This document shows, in pieces, positions 34,671 through 43,720 of a stretch of 64,000 nucleotides of DNA. Location of the stretch: contig CALJMO010000052.1 of the NCBI GenBank assembly GCA_937982065.1, forward strand, positions 248,001 to 312,000, in the 5' to 3' direction. Both the position numbers and the translations under genes were made by a program. The notes beneath the pieces were generated by a model. The model did not search any database. It was not told where the DNA came from and saw nothing but the letters and a program-made list of their open reading frames with translations. How positions within the stretch are numbered: the first letter of the stretch is position 1; each line of letters opens with the position of its first letter. The stretch is from an uncultured Collinsella sp. (GTDB lineage: Bacteria > Actinomycetota > Coriobacteriia > Coriobacteriales > Coriobacteriaceae).

Positions 34671-34702
34671 TATACACGTTAATGTTAATGTTAAAGTGTA
34701 TA
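34671..34702 (-). promoter_or_regulatory. Palindromic operator of the PIN/Phd pair
   Basis: TATACACGTTAA (34671-34682) and TTAAAGTGTATA (34691-34702) are inverted repeats with 11 of 12 matches and an 8-nt centre. Confidence 0.6.
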
Positions 34703-34813
34703 AAACTCATCACAATGGGGCAGCCCCGTTGTGGGACCTCACTGCGGGGCCCCTTTGCTTTGCATGAATCTTCTATCGCTCCGGAACGGCACCGCTCCGC
34801 AGGGTCACCCTCA

Positions 34814-34861
34814 GCAACCTACATGACGCAGATCACGGTGCCCGCCATCACGCCCAAATAA
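34814..34861 (+). pseudogene. Orphan gene tail ending in ATYMTQITVP..., copy 2
   Basis: The frame reads ATYMTQITVPAITPK and stop, matching the ending at 33034-33081, with the same terminator type behind it. No upstream coding part remains. About 100 nt upstream (34710-34760) are GC-rich short dyads (GGGGCAGCCCCG, GCGGGGCCCC) without a gene. Confidence 0.5.
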
Positions 34862-34901
34862 AAACCTCCCGGAAAGTATCAACCTTTCCGGGAGGTTTTC
34901 T
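34862..34901. terminator. Bidirectional terminator, gene tail / ligA
   Basis: AAAACCTCCCGGAAAG pairs with CTTTCCGGGAGGTTTT, with T-rich flanks. It follows the plus-strand gene tail and the minus-strand ligA stop (34920). Confidence 0.75.
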
Positions 34902-34919
34902 AATTTGATTATCGATGTC

Positions 34920-37148
34920 CTAAGCCTGGGGCACCTCACCAGTCGCCAGGATTTGCTCGAGTGCGTCCTCGTCCAGCACGGGCACACCCAGCTGCTCGGC
35001 TTTGGTGAGCTTGGAGCCCGCTTTGGGGCCGGCGACTAGATAGCTCGTCTTCTTTGAAACACTGCCCGAGACCTTGGCACCAAGCACCTTGAGCGCCGCG
35101 CCTGCCTCGTCGCGCGTGCGGCTGACGAGCGTGCCGGTGAGCACGAAGGTCAGACCCGCGAGCGGCTGTGCGTCGGCGAGCTCGCCCGCCACGCCAGCGT
35201 CGGCCGCGGCTTGCGCGTGCGCGGTGCCCAAGTCGACCTCGAGCGAAAGGCCCGCCTGACGCAGACGTTCCAGCACGGCAAGGTTTTCGGGCACGGCCAG
35301 GAACTGCTTAACGCTCGCCGCAATCTTGGGACCGATGCCCTCGCACTCGGCAATATCCTCTTCGCTCGCCACGATAAGCTTGTCAATCGACAGGAATCGC
35401 TCGGCGATGACCTCGCCCACACTCTTGCCCACGTGGCGGATGCCCAGGGCAAACAGTACGCGACCGAGTGGCTGGCTCTTGGACTTGTTGAGCTCGGCGA
35501 TGATTTTCTCGGCCGTCTTGAGGCCCACCGGAATGGGGTCACCCTTCTTGACGCCCTTTTTACTGTTGGAGCTGGCATAGGTGCGCCCCGTGTCCAGGTC
35601 GGCGATATCGTCGACCGTGAGCTGGTAGAAGTCTGCGACGTCGTGAATCAGCCCGGCGGCGATCATCTTGTCGACAATCTCGTCGCCTAGGCCGTCGACG
35701 TCCATGCAGCCGCGGCTCACCCAGTGGAGCAAGCGCTCCTTGAGCTGCGCGGGGCAGTCGATGGAGACGCAGCGGTAGGCAACCTCGCCATCCTCGTGGA
35801 CCACGGGGCTGCCGCACACGGGGCAGACCTCGGGCATGTGCCAGTCGACCGAATCGGCCGGGCGCTTGTCGAGCACCGGGCCCACGACCTCGGGGATTAC
35901 GTCGCCTGCCTTGTGCACGATGATGGTGTCGCCCTCACGCACGTTTTTGCGACGGATCTCGTCGATGTTGTGCAGCGTGGCGCGCGCGATGGTGGAGCCG
36001 GCGACCGTCACCGGGTCGAACTCGGCGACCGGCGTGAGCACACCGGTGCGGCCCACCTGGATGCGAATTTCGCGCAGGACGGTCTGCTTTTCCTCGGGCG
36101 GGAACTTAAAGGCAATGGCCCAGCGCGGCGCGCGGGCGGTAAAGCCCAGGTCGAGCTGCTGCTGGAAGCTATCGACCTTTACGACCACGCCATCGATGTC
36201 GTAGTCCAGGTCACCGCGATGTTCGAGCGCCTGGGCACAGAACTCGTGGACCTCGGCCGGCGTGGCGCAACGAGCCACGTTGGGGTTGACGCTAAAGCCG
36301 GCGCTACGCAGCCAGTCGAGGAACTCGCGCTGGCTGTGGACGTGCAGCGGATCGGTATCGGCAATGGCATAGATAAAGGTGGCCAGGTCGCGGCGCGCCG
36401 TGACCTTGGGGTCCTTCTGACGTAGGCTGCCGGCGGCAGCGTTGCGCGGGTTGGCGAAGGGGTCGCGGCCCTCGGCATCGGCCTCGTCGTTCAGACGCAC
36501 AAAGCTGCCCTTGGGCATGTAGACCTCGCCGCGCACCTCGATGGTACGCTCGCGGTCGGCGCCCATGTGGGCGAGCGCCGGCTCGGACAGGTGCATGGGC
36601 ACATCCTTGATGGTGCGCACGTTGAGCGACACGTCCTCACCCGTGGTGCCATCGCCACGTGTGGCCGCACGTACGAAGGTGCCGTTTTGGTAGGTAAGTG
36701 CCACGCCCAGGCCGTCGATCTTGAGCTCGCAGGTATAGGTAACGCTACCGGCGCCGAGCGCATCCTCGGTGCGTTGGAGCCACGCGTCGAGTTCGTCCAG
36801 ATCCATGGCATCGTCCATAGAATACATGCGCGCCATGTGCGTGACCGGCGTAAACTGCTCGCTCACGTAGCCGCCCACACGCTGGGTATAGCTGTCGGGC
36901 GTTACCAAATCGGGGTAGGTCGCCTCGATCTCCTGCAGCTCAACGAGCATTTTGTCAAAGGCGGCATCCGTGATCTCGGGCGCATCGAGCATGTAGTAGC
37001 GATAGGCGTGGTAATCGAGCTCGTGGCGCAGCTCGGCCGCACGCGCTGCCGCCTGGGCACGGGCGTCGACCGGTGCGGTGGCATCTGCGCTCGCGGGCGT
37101 TTCGGTATCGATGTCCACGCCGTCACCAAACAGGCTCGATTGCTCCAT
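34920..37148 (-). CDS. ligA: NAD-dependent DNA ligase
   Basis: A 742-residue ligase sealing nicks in replication and repair. The adenylation domain has the catalytic Lys in CELKIDGLGVAL. An OB domain follows, then the Cys4 zinc finger (CPVCGSPV...CVSIDCPAQ), helix-hairpin-helix repeats and a C-terminal BRCT domain (LAGLTFVLTGTLVSRTRDEA). The N terminus is extended by about 40 residues (FGDGVDIDTETPASADAT). GAAGGAGTGCCGCT precedes the ATG at 37148. Its 3' end shares a bidirectional terminator with the gene tail at 34814. Confidence 0.96.
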   Translation of the reverse strand: MEQSSLFGDGVDIDTETPASADATAPVDARAQAAARAAELRHELDYHAYRYYMLDAPEITDAAFDKMLVELQEIEATYPDLVTPDSYTQRVGGYVSEQFTPVTHMARMYSMDDAMDLDELDAWLQRTEDALGAGSVTYTCELKIDGLGVALTYQNGTFVRAATRGDGTTGEDVSLNVRTIKDVPMHLSEPALAHMGADRERTIEVRGEVYMPKGSFVRLNDEADAEGRDPFANPRNAAAGSLRQKDPKVTARRDLATFIYAIADTDPLHVHSQREFLDWLRSAGFSVNPNVARCATPAEVHEFCAQALEHRGDLDYDIDGVVVKVDSFQQQLDLGFTARAPRWAIAFKFPPEEKQTVLREIRIQVGRTGVLTPVAEFDPVTVAGSTIARATLHNIDEIRRKNVREGDTIIVHKAGDVIPEVVGPVLDKRPADSVDWHMPEVCPVCGSPVVHEDGEVAYRCVSIDCPAQLKERLLHWVSRGCMDVDGLGDEIVDKMIAAGLIHDVADFYQLTVDDIADLDTGRTYASSNSKKGVKKGDPIPVGLKTAEKIIAELNKSKSQPLGRVLFALGIRHVGKSVGEVIAERFLSIDKLIVASEEDIAECEGIGPKIAASVKQFLAVPENLAVLERLRQAGLSLEVDLGTAHAQAAADAGVAGELADAQPLAGLTFVLTGTLVSRTRDEAGAALKVLGAKVSGSVSKKTSYLVAGPKAGSKLTKAEQLGVPVLDEDALEQILATGEVPQA

Positions 37149-37256
37149 AGCGGCACTCCTTCGCTCGATTTCAAACGGATACAAGAGTACCACCGGTCGC
37201 AACGGGGCCGAATAGCCCTTTCAAACCGCACCGAAACGGCAGCCGCCAGACTGGGG

Positions 37257-37460
37257 TGGACAGTTAGTTCAGATACGTATAAATCCTAGAGCTGGATCGG
37301 GCACAAACACCTCTGTTTCGACTAATTTTGGGTTCCTCGAGACCATGTAAACGTCCCACTCTCCCTTCCAAACACCCATCCGAGCCCCATCCCAATCAAA
37401 AATTGCTCAAAACGCATCCCAAGCTGCCCCAGATTTATACGTATATGAACTAACTGTCCA
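37257..37460. repeat. Inverted-repeat element between ligA and htrA
   Basis: 29-nt arms (37257-37285 and 37432-37460) match at 28 positions, reading TGGACAGTTAGTTCA... inwards. They enclose 146 nt without a gene. It resembles a small non-autonomous mobile element or a long RNA hairpin; no target-site duplication was recognised. Confidence 0.7.
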
Positions 37461-37529
37461 GACCATTACGAACCAGGCCTCATGCCAGCCACAAGTGATC
37501 CGTTTTCCTCCGTCCCCAACGGATCAATA

Positions 37530-37570
37530 AGAAAAGAGGGGCTGTCCCGCGTTGATGGGACAGCCCCTCT
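37530..37570 (-). terminator. Terminator of htrA
   Basis: A 14-bp perfect stem AGAGGGGCTGTCCC/GGGACAGCCCCTCT (37535-37570), followed on the minus strand by TTTTCTTATTG. Confidence 0.85.
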
Positions 37571-37596
37571 GGTTTCGATATATGCGATACGGCTCG

Positions 37597-39063
37597 TTAG
37601 AAACCCTGACCGTAGCCTTGACCCTGGCCCTGGCCCTGCTGGCCCAACAGCTCCTCCAGATACTGGCGCAGCTGCTCATCGGTAATACCGCCGTTGCCGG
37701 TGTCGGTCGCGCTGTCGTCCTGCTGCTGGTTCTGCAGCTCCTCATCGGAGCCCAGCTCGACGGTGACCTTCTTCTCTTCCTTGCCGCGCACGAGCGTGAT
37801 CTCGACCTTCTCGCCCACCTCGTGGCTGCGCAGTGCGATGATCAGGCCATCGGCGCTCGTGATCTCGTCATCGCCCAGCTTGGTGATGACGTCGCCCTCC
37901 TGAATGCCGGCCTTGGCAGCAGGACCGTCCTCGACGACACTTGCCACATACGCGCCGCTATCGGTGCTCAGCTTGTTAGTGCGGGCGTTAAGCGCATTGA
38001 CGCTCGAAAGCGTAGCGCCCATGTACGGATGCACCGGCGTCTTGCCGTCGATAATCTGGTCGGCAATGTTCTTGGCGTAGTTGACCGGAATGGCAAAACC
38101 CACGCCCGAGCTGGAGCCCGAGTAGCTCTCGATGAGCGAGTTGATACCCACCAGCTCGCCATTGTCGTTGACGAGCGCGCCGCCGGAGTTGCCCGGGTTG
38201 ATGGCGGCATCGGTCTGGATCATGTTGGCATAGATGGTGTTACCGCTGGTAGAGCTCATGGCCGTGGAGCGGTAGAGCGCCGACACAATGCCCGTGGAGA
38301 CAGACTGCTCGTTGCCGAACGGCGAGCCGATCGCCATAACCCACTCGCCCACGTTGAGCTTGGAGGAGTCGCCGATCTCGATCGGCGTGAGCTTGGAGGC
38401 GTCGGCGTCCTTGAGCTTAATGACGGCGAGGTCGCTCGAAGCATCGTTGCCCACGAACTCGGCCTCATAGGTGGTGCCGTCGTCCATGGTCACCACGTAC
38501 TGGTCGTAACCATCGACCACGTGGTTGTTGGTGAGGATGTGGCCCTCGGTATCGAGCACCACGCCCGAGCCGACGCTGCCCGAGCTGTCCGACTCATCAG
38601 CAGACTGCGAGAGCGAGCCATTCTGGCTGCCGCTCGAAGTGGCGGTGATGGAAACCACGGAGGGCAACGCCTTGGCAGAAACGGCCTCGGCCAGCGTAGT
38701 ATCCTCGGAGTCAATGGTGATCTTTTGCGTCGACGAACCCGAAGCACCCGCCGTCACGGCGTTCTTGCCGCCGCCGATATCGAGCGTGCCACTCATGATA
38801 AGCGCAATGACCAGCAGAGCTCCGCAGGCACAACCGGCGAGCGCCGTAATAAAGATCGGCAGCTTTTTGGTCTTGGTCTTGACCACTGTGTGCTTGTTTA
38901 CAACCTGCTGGCCGCCCAGCGGCTGGCCGGTCTGCGTGTCGTAAGCCTGCACGTAGGGAATGTTGCTGCCGGCAGGCGTCGACTCCACCTGCACACGCGG
39001 CTGCTGCTGGGTCTCGCCGGCGTGACCCGCATCCTGGGGGCGCTGGGAATCGTTCTCGCTCAT
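37597..39063 (-). CDS. HtrA/DegP-like trypsin-type protease with PDZ domain
   Basis: A 488-residue membrane-anchored protease for envelope protein quality control. A polar cytoplasmic head leads to one membrane helix (about LPIFITALAGCACGALLVIA). The trypsin-like domain has His in TNNHVVDG, Asp in SSDLAVIKL and the nucleophile in GNSGGALV, followed by one PDZ domain (AKAGIQEGDVITKLGDDEI). The tail is Gln/Gly-rich and disordered. The start at 39063 is set by AAAGGATCG. One PDZ and an N-terminal anchor match the Gram-positive HtrA form. Confidence 0.92.
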   Translation of the reverse strand: MSENDSQRPQDAGHAGETQQQPRVQVESTPAGSNIPYVQAYDTQTGQPLGGQQVVNKHTVVKTKTKKLPIFITALAGCACGALLVIALIMSGTLDIGGGKNAVTAGASGSSTQKITIDSEDTTLAEAVSAKALPSVVSITATSSGSQNGSLSQSADESDSSGSVGSGVVLDTEGHILTNNHVVDGYDQYVVTMDDGTTYEAEFVGNDASSDLAVIKLKDADASKLTPIEIGDSSKLNVGEWVMAIGSPFGNEQSVSTGIVSALYRSTAMSSTSGNTIYANMIQTDAAINPGNSGGALVNDNGELVGINSLIESYSGSSSGVGFAIPVNYAKNIADQIIDGKTPVHPYMGATLSSVNALNARTNKLSTDSGAYVASVVEDGPAAKAGIQEGDVITKLGDDEITSADGLIIALRSHEVGEKVEITLVRGKEEKKVTVELGSDEELQNQQQDDSATDTGNGGITDEQLRQYLEELLGQQGQGQGQGYGQGF

Positions 39064-39234
39064 GGCTGCGATCCTTTCGTCAAATAACCAAAGGCCCGCC
39101 AAACATGTGGCGGGCCATCATTGTTCACGTTGAGTTGTACCCCAATATGCGGGCGAACGTGTATGAGAACGCAATCTTTTAGGAAGGCTTAAGTTCTGCT
39201 GCAGATTCGAGAGGAACCCGCACCTGCGTCAAGA

Positions 39235-39267
39235 CCACCACAAAGGTGCCTGTCCCCTTTGTGGTGG
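39235..39267. repeat. CCACCACAAAGG hairpin repeat, copy 5
   Basis: Perfect 12-bp stem, 4 nt after the stop of the GlnR-like regulator gene. Confidence 0.85.
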
Positions 39268-39271
39268 AAAT

Positions 39272-39934
39272 CTAGTCCTTAAACAGATAGCCCACGCCGC
39301 GGACGGTGGTGATGTGTGCCGCGATCTGCGGGCCCACCTTGGAGCGGATGCGTCGGATGTGCACGTCGACGGTGCGCGTGCCGCCGCAGTACTCAAAGCC
39401 CCACACGCGGTGCAGCAGCACCTCGCGGCTGTAAGCACGGTTGGGGTGCGTTGCCAAAAAGCTCAGCAGCGAGTACTCCATCAGCGTCAGGTCGATGGGC
39501 TCGTTATCGAGTGTCACCTGGTAGGTGGCCAGGTTGATCTCGAGGTTATCGATATTGAGCACATCGTCGGCGGCGACGGTCTCCTCCTCGCCCATCAGGC
39601 GCTGCGCACGAGCCTTGAGCTCGTTGGGCGTCGCCGTGGGGCATACAAAGTCGGCATGCGCGTGATTCGGCAGGCGCAGGGTGCCAAGGGCCTCATCGTC
39701 GACGATCACCAGCATGGGGACGCCGCCACGATCGTCAAGCCACTTGGCAATCTGATCGATGCGGTCGCTGCGAATGCCGTCGGAATCGAGGATCAGCAGG
39801 TCAAAGTCGTGCGCCGCAGTCGGCGAATCGGGGGTTGCCAGGCTCACCTCGACACCCAGGGTGGTCGTCAAGCTGCGGGCAAACTCGTGGAAGCGCGTCG
39901 TGCGCGCCATGAACAGGGCACTCTTTTCGGACAT
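39272..39934 (-). CDS. OmpR-type orphan response regulator, GlnR-like
   Basis: A 220-residue protein with a degenerate receiver domain (the usual acidic pair near the N terminus is missing; LLILDSDG keeps an Asp at the phospho-site region). The C-terminal OmpR/PhoB winged helix includes LTLMEYSLLSFLATHPNRAY and RTVDVHIRRIRSKVG. There is no histidine kinase nearby. It lies 50 nt after glnA on the same strand; actinobacterial GlnR, the nitrogen regulator, is exactly such an atypical OmpR protein. GGAGG 5 nt before the ATG sets the start. Assignment as the nitrogen regulator is inferred from the context and from GlnR-box-like sites before glnA. Confidence 0.75.
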   Translation of the reverse strand: MSEKSALFMARTTRFHEFARSLTTTLGVEVSLATPDSPTAAHDFDLLILDSDGIRSDRIDQIAKWLDDRGGVPMLVIVDDEALGTLRLPNHAHADFVCPTATPNELKARAQRLMGEEETVAADDVLNIDNLEINLATYQVTLDNEPIDLTLMEYSLLSFLATHPNRAYSREVLLHRVWGFEYCGGTRTVDVHIRRIRSKVGPQIAAHITTVRGVGYLFKD

Positions 39935-39984
39935 ATCGGCCTCCAAAGAAATGAGCTCAATCGTACTGGAACAAGCCAGCGCGA

Positions 39985-41322
39985 TTAGGAGTTCGCCAGG
40001 TAGTGCTTGATCTCCCACTCGGTGATCGTAGACTCAAACTTATGCCACTCGTTGCGCTTCTTTTTGAGGAAGAAGCTGTGGATGTGCTCGCCGAGGGCAT
40101 CCTTCATAAACTGCGAGTCCTCAAACACGTCGAGCGCCTCTTTGAGCGAGCGCGGCAGCGGCGTGTAGCCGGCCTCGAGCATCTGACGGTCGGTAAGCTT
40201 GAGCGTCTCGGCCGTTGCCTCGGGCGGGAGTTCTAGCTTGCGCTCGATGCCGTCGAGACCAGCCGCCAGCGTGACGGCGTTGACCAGGTACGGGTTGGCC
40301 ATGGGGTCGGGACTGCGCAGCTCGATGCGCGTGGACAGCTGCTTGCCAGGCTTGTAGACCGGAATGCGGACCATGCTCGCGCGGTTGCGCAGGCCCCACG
40401 TGGCGTACTGCGGTACGGAGTCGCCACCCGTGGTGATGCGCTTGTACGAGTTGACCGTGGGGTTGGTGATGGCGCTGATCTCGCGCGCGTGCGCCAGGAT
40501 ACCGGCCATGTAGTGTTTGGCGATGTCGGAGAGATGGTACTTCTCGTCGTCCTCGCCCCAAAAGACGTTGTTGCCGTCGTGGTCGAATAGCGACTGGCAC
40601 AGGAACATAGCACTGCCGTCCTCGCCTGCCAACGGCTTGGGCATAAAGGAGGCGTGGCAACCGCTCTCGTAGGCCTGCTGCTTAATGATGAGTTTGGCCG
40701 TGGTGATGGCGTCGGACATGCTCAGGGCCTCGGCGTGGCGCAGGCTCATGCCGTGCTGCGAGCGGCCGGCGGCATGGAAGGTGTACTCCACGGGCACGGA
40801 CATCTTCTCGAGCGTGAGGACCGTGTTGCGGCGCAGGTCGCGAGCGGCATCGCTTACCGAAAGATCGAAGTAGCCCACGTTGTCGAGCGGCTCGGGGGTA
40901 TGCTCGTCGGGGAAGTAGTAATACTCCAGCTCGGCGCCCACGTTGAGCAGGTAGCCGGCCTTCTCGGCCTTATAGAACATGCGGCGCAGGGCGTCGCGCG
41001 GGTCGCCGGCAAACGGCTTGCGATCGGGAGTGCACACGTCGCAGAACACGCGGGCGACGCCGTTGTGGCTCGGGCGCCACGGCAGAATCTGGAAGGTCGA
41101 AGCATCGGGAAACGCCAGCATGTCGGCTTCCTCGGGCGTGGCAAAGCCCTCGATGGCGGAGCCGTCAAAGCCAATACCCTCCTCAAAAGCGACTTCGAGG
41201 TCCTCGGGGCTAATGGCAAAGTTCTTGAGGCGGCCGAGAATGTCGACAAACCACAGACGCACAAAGCGGATGTCACGCTGCTCTACGGAGCGGAGTACGT
41301 AATCGATGTTCTGCTGGTTCAT
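39985..41322 (-). CDS. glnA: Type I glutamine synthetase
   Basis: A 445-residue enzyme making glutamine from glutamate, ammonia and ATP. It has the beta-grasp N-terminal domain (VRLWFVDILGRLKNFAI, GIGFDGSAIEGF) and catalytic motifs such as KPLAGEDGSAMFLCQSLF and NRASMVRIPVY. Length and the absence of the adenylylation-loop wording (NLYDLP; here KLELPPEATA) point to the GSI-alpha form, regulated by expression and feedback rather than adenylylation. It is followed by the GlnR-like gene, probably in one operon. Confidence 0.96.
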   Translation of the reverse strand: MNQQNIDYVLRSVEQRDIRFVRLWFVDILGRLKNFAISPEDLEVAFEEGIGFDGSAIEGFATPEEADMLAFPDASTFQILPWRPSHNGVARVFCDVCTPDRKPFAGDPRDALRRMFYKAEKAGYLLNVGAELEYYYFPDEHTPEPLDNVGYFDLSVSDAARDLRRNTVLTLEKMSVPVEYTFHAAGRSQHGMSLRHAEALSMSDAITTAKLIIKQQAYESGCHASFMPKPLAGEDGSAMFLCQSLFDHDGNNVFWGEDDEKYHLSDIAKHYMAGILAHAREISAITNPTVNSYKRITTGGDSVPQYATWGLRNRASMVRIPVYKPGKQLSTRIELRSPDPMANPYLVNAVTLAAGLDGIERKLELPPEATAETLKLTDRQMLEAGYTPLPRSLKEALDVFEDSQFMKDALGEHIHSFFLKKKRNEWHKFESTITEWEIKHYLANS

Positions 41323-41337
41323 GTCGCTCCCCTTTCT

Positions 41338-41403
41338 TTCGGGCGGGTTTCGACTGGTCTATATCGCAGATACTATCGCAGAAAAATGTTTCCGCAGGGT
41401 TAA
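41338..41403 (-). promoter_or_regulatory. GlnR-box-like sites upstream of glnA
   Basis: On the minus strand TTAAC-N6-GAAAC (41403-41388) matches the actinobacterial GlnR box pattern GTNAC-N6-GAAAC at all but one position. A second copy, GAAAC-N6-GAAAG, lies about 35 nt closer to the gene. Confidence 0.55.
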
Positions 41404-41456
41404 AGCGTATCAAGCGCTCAAAAAACGTGTGCGAACAGGCAGTTGCGAACGAGCGG

Positions 41457-42479
41457 CTAGCGCGAGGTCGATGCGCGGTGTTCGATGTGGCCGGGGATCT
41501 CGATGCGTTTAGGCGCCAGCTTCGCGGCCTCGCCCACGGTGGTGGTAACGACGTCGATGCGCTCGGACAGGCGCTCGACTACGCGCTCGGCAATGGTGAT
41601 GGTGTCTTGCGCTGCCGTGGTCACACCGCCAAAGAGCACATGGTTCCAGGGGTAGTCGTCAAACGTCGCGATCTTGAGGCCAGCCGGCAATGAGGGTCCC
41701 AGCTGTGCTAGCGCCTCGGTCAGACGCAGGAAAACCAGGCCGTTGACGGCGATGAGGCCGAGCCTTTTGCCCGCATAGCCGCGGATGGTCTCGTCCAAGC
41801 GGCCAACGCCAGTGGCACCGCCATCGGCCAAGGTGACAACCTCGCAGGCAAGGCCGCGTCGCGACAGCTCGTCGGTAAAGGCCTCGGCGCGCTTGCGACG
41901 CACGGGGCTGTCGTCGCTTGCCTCGGTGAGCAGGCACAGGCGCTCGCTGCCAGCGGCGGTCAAGGCGTCTACCAGGCCGGCGACCAGCTCACGGTTGTTA
42001 GATGTCACCAGATCGACACCGCCGTCGGCAACGTCGCGGTCGAGCAGCACAACGGGCAGGCGCCCCGCGGCCGCGGCGATCGCCTTGTCATTGCCTCCGC
42101 AGGTGTTGACGACCAGGCCGTCCACGCCGGCATCGATAAGTCTCGTGAGCGACTCCGCTTCCTTTGCGGGATCGTTGCCGCTAATGGCCGTCATAAGCGA
42201 GCAGCCGCGCGCGGCGGCGCTGGCGGAAAGCCCTTCGAGCATGGCGCTCGAGAACGGGTTGGCGATGTCGGCCAGAATCACGCCGATGAGGTTGGTGCGC
42301 GAGCTGCGCAGATTGCGCGCAGCGGCACGCGGGCGATAGCCGGTGCGCTCGATAACCGCCGCGATGCGAGCACGGGTCTCCTCGGTCATCTGCCCGGGGC
42401 GGTTGTTGAGATAGCGCGAGACCGTGGCCGGGCTCACGCCCGCCTCGGCGGCAATGTCCTTGATTCTCATCTGCGCCAT
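41457..42479 (-). CDS. LacI-family transcriptional regulator
   Basis: A 340-residue repressor. The N-terminal helix-turn-helix reads MRIKDIAAEAGVSPATVSRYLNNRPGQMTEETRARI, with the hinge YRPRAAARNLRSSRTNLIGV and a periplasmic-binding-type sensor domain. It probably senses a sugar or related small molecule. The ATG at 42479 is preceded by GGGGTG and puts the helix-turn-helix at residue 4. No sugar transport genes are adjacent, so its target is elsewhere. Confidence 0.88.
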   Translation of the reverse strand: MAQMRIKDIAAEAGVSPATVSRYLNNRPGQMTEETRARIAAVIERTGYRPRAAARNLRSSRTNLIGVILADIANPFSSAMLEGLSASAAARGCSLMTAISGNDPAKEAESLTRLIDAGVDGLVVNTCGGNDKAIAAAAGRLPVVLLDRDVADGGVDLVTSNNRELVAGLVDALTAAGSERLCLLTEASDDSPVRRKRAEAFTDELSRRGLACEVVTLADGGATGVGRLDETIRGYAGKRLGLIAVNGLVFLRLTEALAQLGPSLPAGLKIATFDDYPWNHVLFGGVTTAAQDTITIAERVVERLSERIDVVTTTVGEAAKLAPKRIEIPGHIEHRASTSR

Positions 42480-42604
42480 AGCGCACCCCGTTTCCCAATT
42501 GTCGGCGGTCTGAGTCATTTTAGGCATTTTTTTAAAAATCTCGGTTGCAAAACGCTGTAGGTAAGCAGCGTCATTTTTACGTCTCGAGCAGATACGATGA
42601 TGGG

Positions 42605-43297
42605 CTAGATAGACGAGTCTTTAAGCAGCTCAAAGTAGTCGGGATGCAAGGCGATAACCGGGCCCTGCTCCTCGGGCATCAGGTGCAAGTGCGTCTCTGC
42701 CAGATAGCTCGCCGCATCGGTATCGCCCCTCTTAATTGCCTCGAGAATCCGGCGATGCTGCCGACGAATCGGCTCCCAATCCAGGTCCTGCGACACCATA
42801 CGCAACCAGTTGTATCGCTCAAAATGTGTGTTGACGCTCTTCATCCAATCCCACAACATGTGACGGCCGGCAATCTCAAAACACGTCTCATGGAACAGGT
42901 TGTCCAGATCGAAAAAGCGACGCGTTTCGCTATGGTCGAGCGACTCGGACTCGGCAAGAATCTGCTCGAGCCGCTGCTTTTGCTCGGGCGTAGCAGCCGA
43001 ACAGCATTTAATAAGCACGCTTCTCTCGAGCTTCTCGCGCAAGAAACAGGCGTTCTCGGCGCGCTCCATGCTGATTTTTGAGACATAGGTGCCGCTTTTG
43101 GGACGCGTTTCCACCAGCTCCTGCTCACGCAGGCGCACAAAGGACTCGCGAATGGGCGTGCGCCCGATTCCCGTCTCCTTTTCCAGACCAATCGCCGAAA
43201 GGCGCGTGCCGGGCTTGAGCTCGGCATAGATAATCTTGGAGCGTAATGCGTTGTATGCCTGATCTTGCAGGCTCTGATAATGCTGGTGCTGTTCCAT
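42605..43297 (-). CDS. GntR-family regulator, FadR/FCD subfamily
   Basis: A 230-residue regulator. The winged helix is QAYNALRSKIIYAELKPGTRLSAIGLEKETGIGRTPIRESFVRLREQELVETRPKSGTYV. The C-terminal all-helical FCD ligand domain has the metal-binding His pattern (DLDNLFHETCFEIAGR, THLHLM). FCD regulators usually sense organic acids. GAGGG lies before the ATG at 43297. It is monocistronic and its target is unknown. Confidence 0.88.
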   Translation of the reverse strand: MEQHQHYQSLQDQAYNALRSKIIYAELKPGTRLSAIGLEKETGIGRTPIRESFVRLREQELVETRPKSGTYVSKISMERAENACFLREKLERSVLIKCCSAATPEQKQRLEQILAESESLDHSETRRFFDLDNLFHETCFEIAGRHMLWDWMKSVNTHFERYNWLRMVSQDLDWEPIRRQHRRILEAIKRGDTDAASYLAETHLHLMPEEQGPVIALHPDYFELLKDSSI

Positions 43298-43429
43298 AAA
43301 GCCCTCGGATAAACCCTCGGTTAGTCGAATACCACCATGCAATACTATCGCATCGACACGCCCCAGCTCCCAATCAGTCTTTTTGGGACGGGGCTCTTTT
43401 AGCTACCCTGGCCCGCAGATCGGCCCCCT

Positions 43430-43591
43430 TGCCACAAAAGTGGCCCATCTACTACGTTAACACGGACAGCCTCGGCCATACCGAAAACCGTGAAAACAAA
43501 ACCGCAGGTAGGCAGCTTGTCGATTTTCGAAAAAGCCGGCTATGGTTGACCTCTGCGGCTTAAACGTAGTAGATAGGCCCTATTCGTGGCA
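43430..43591. repeat. Degenerate inverted-repeat element
   Basis: 29-nt arms (43430-43458 and 43563-43591) match at 24 positions, with AACGTAGTAGAT and GTGGCA perfectly conserved. The 104-nt interior has no gene. It is an older relative, in form, of the element at 37257-37460. Confidence 0.6.
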
Positions 43592-43720
43592 CAGCACCAC
43601 TCCATCCCAAATTGGCACCCCGAGCCCTCGTGAGTTGCCAACAAGCTGTTCGACCAGCGCTTTATCCGCGCGGCATTTGGAAAATAGCACCACCGCAAAA
43701 CCCGCGAGTAGCGCTTACTT

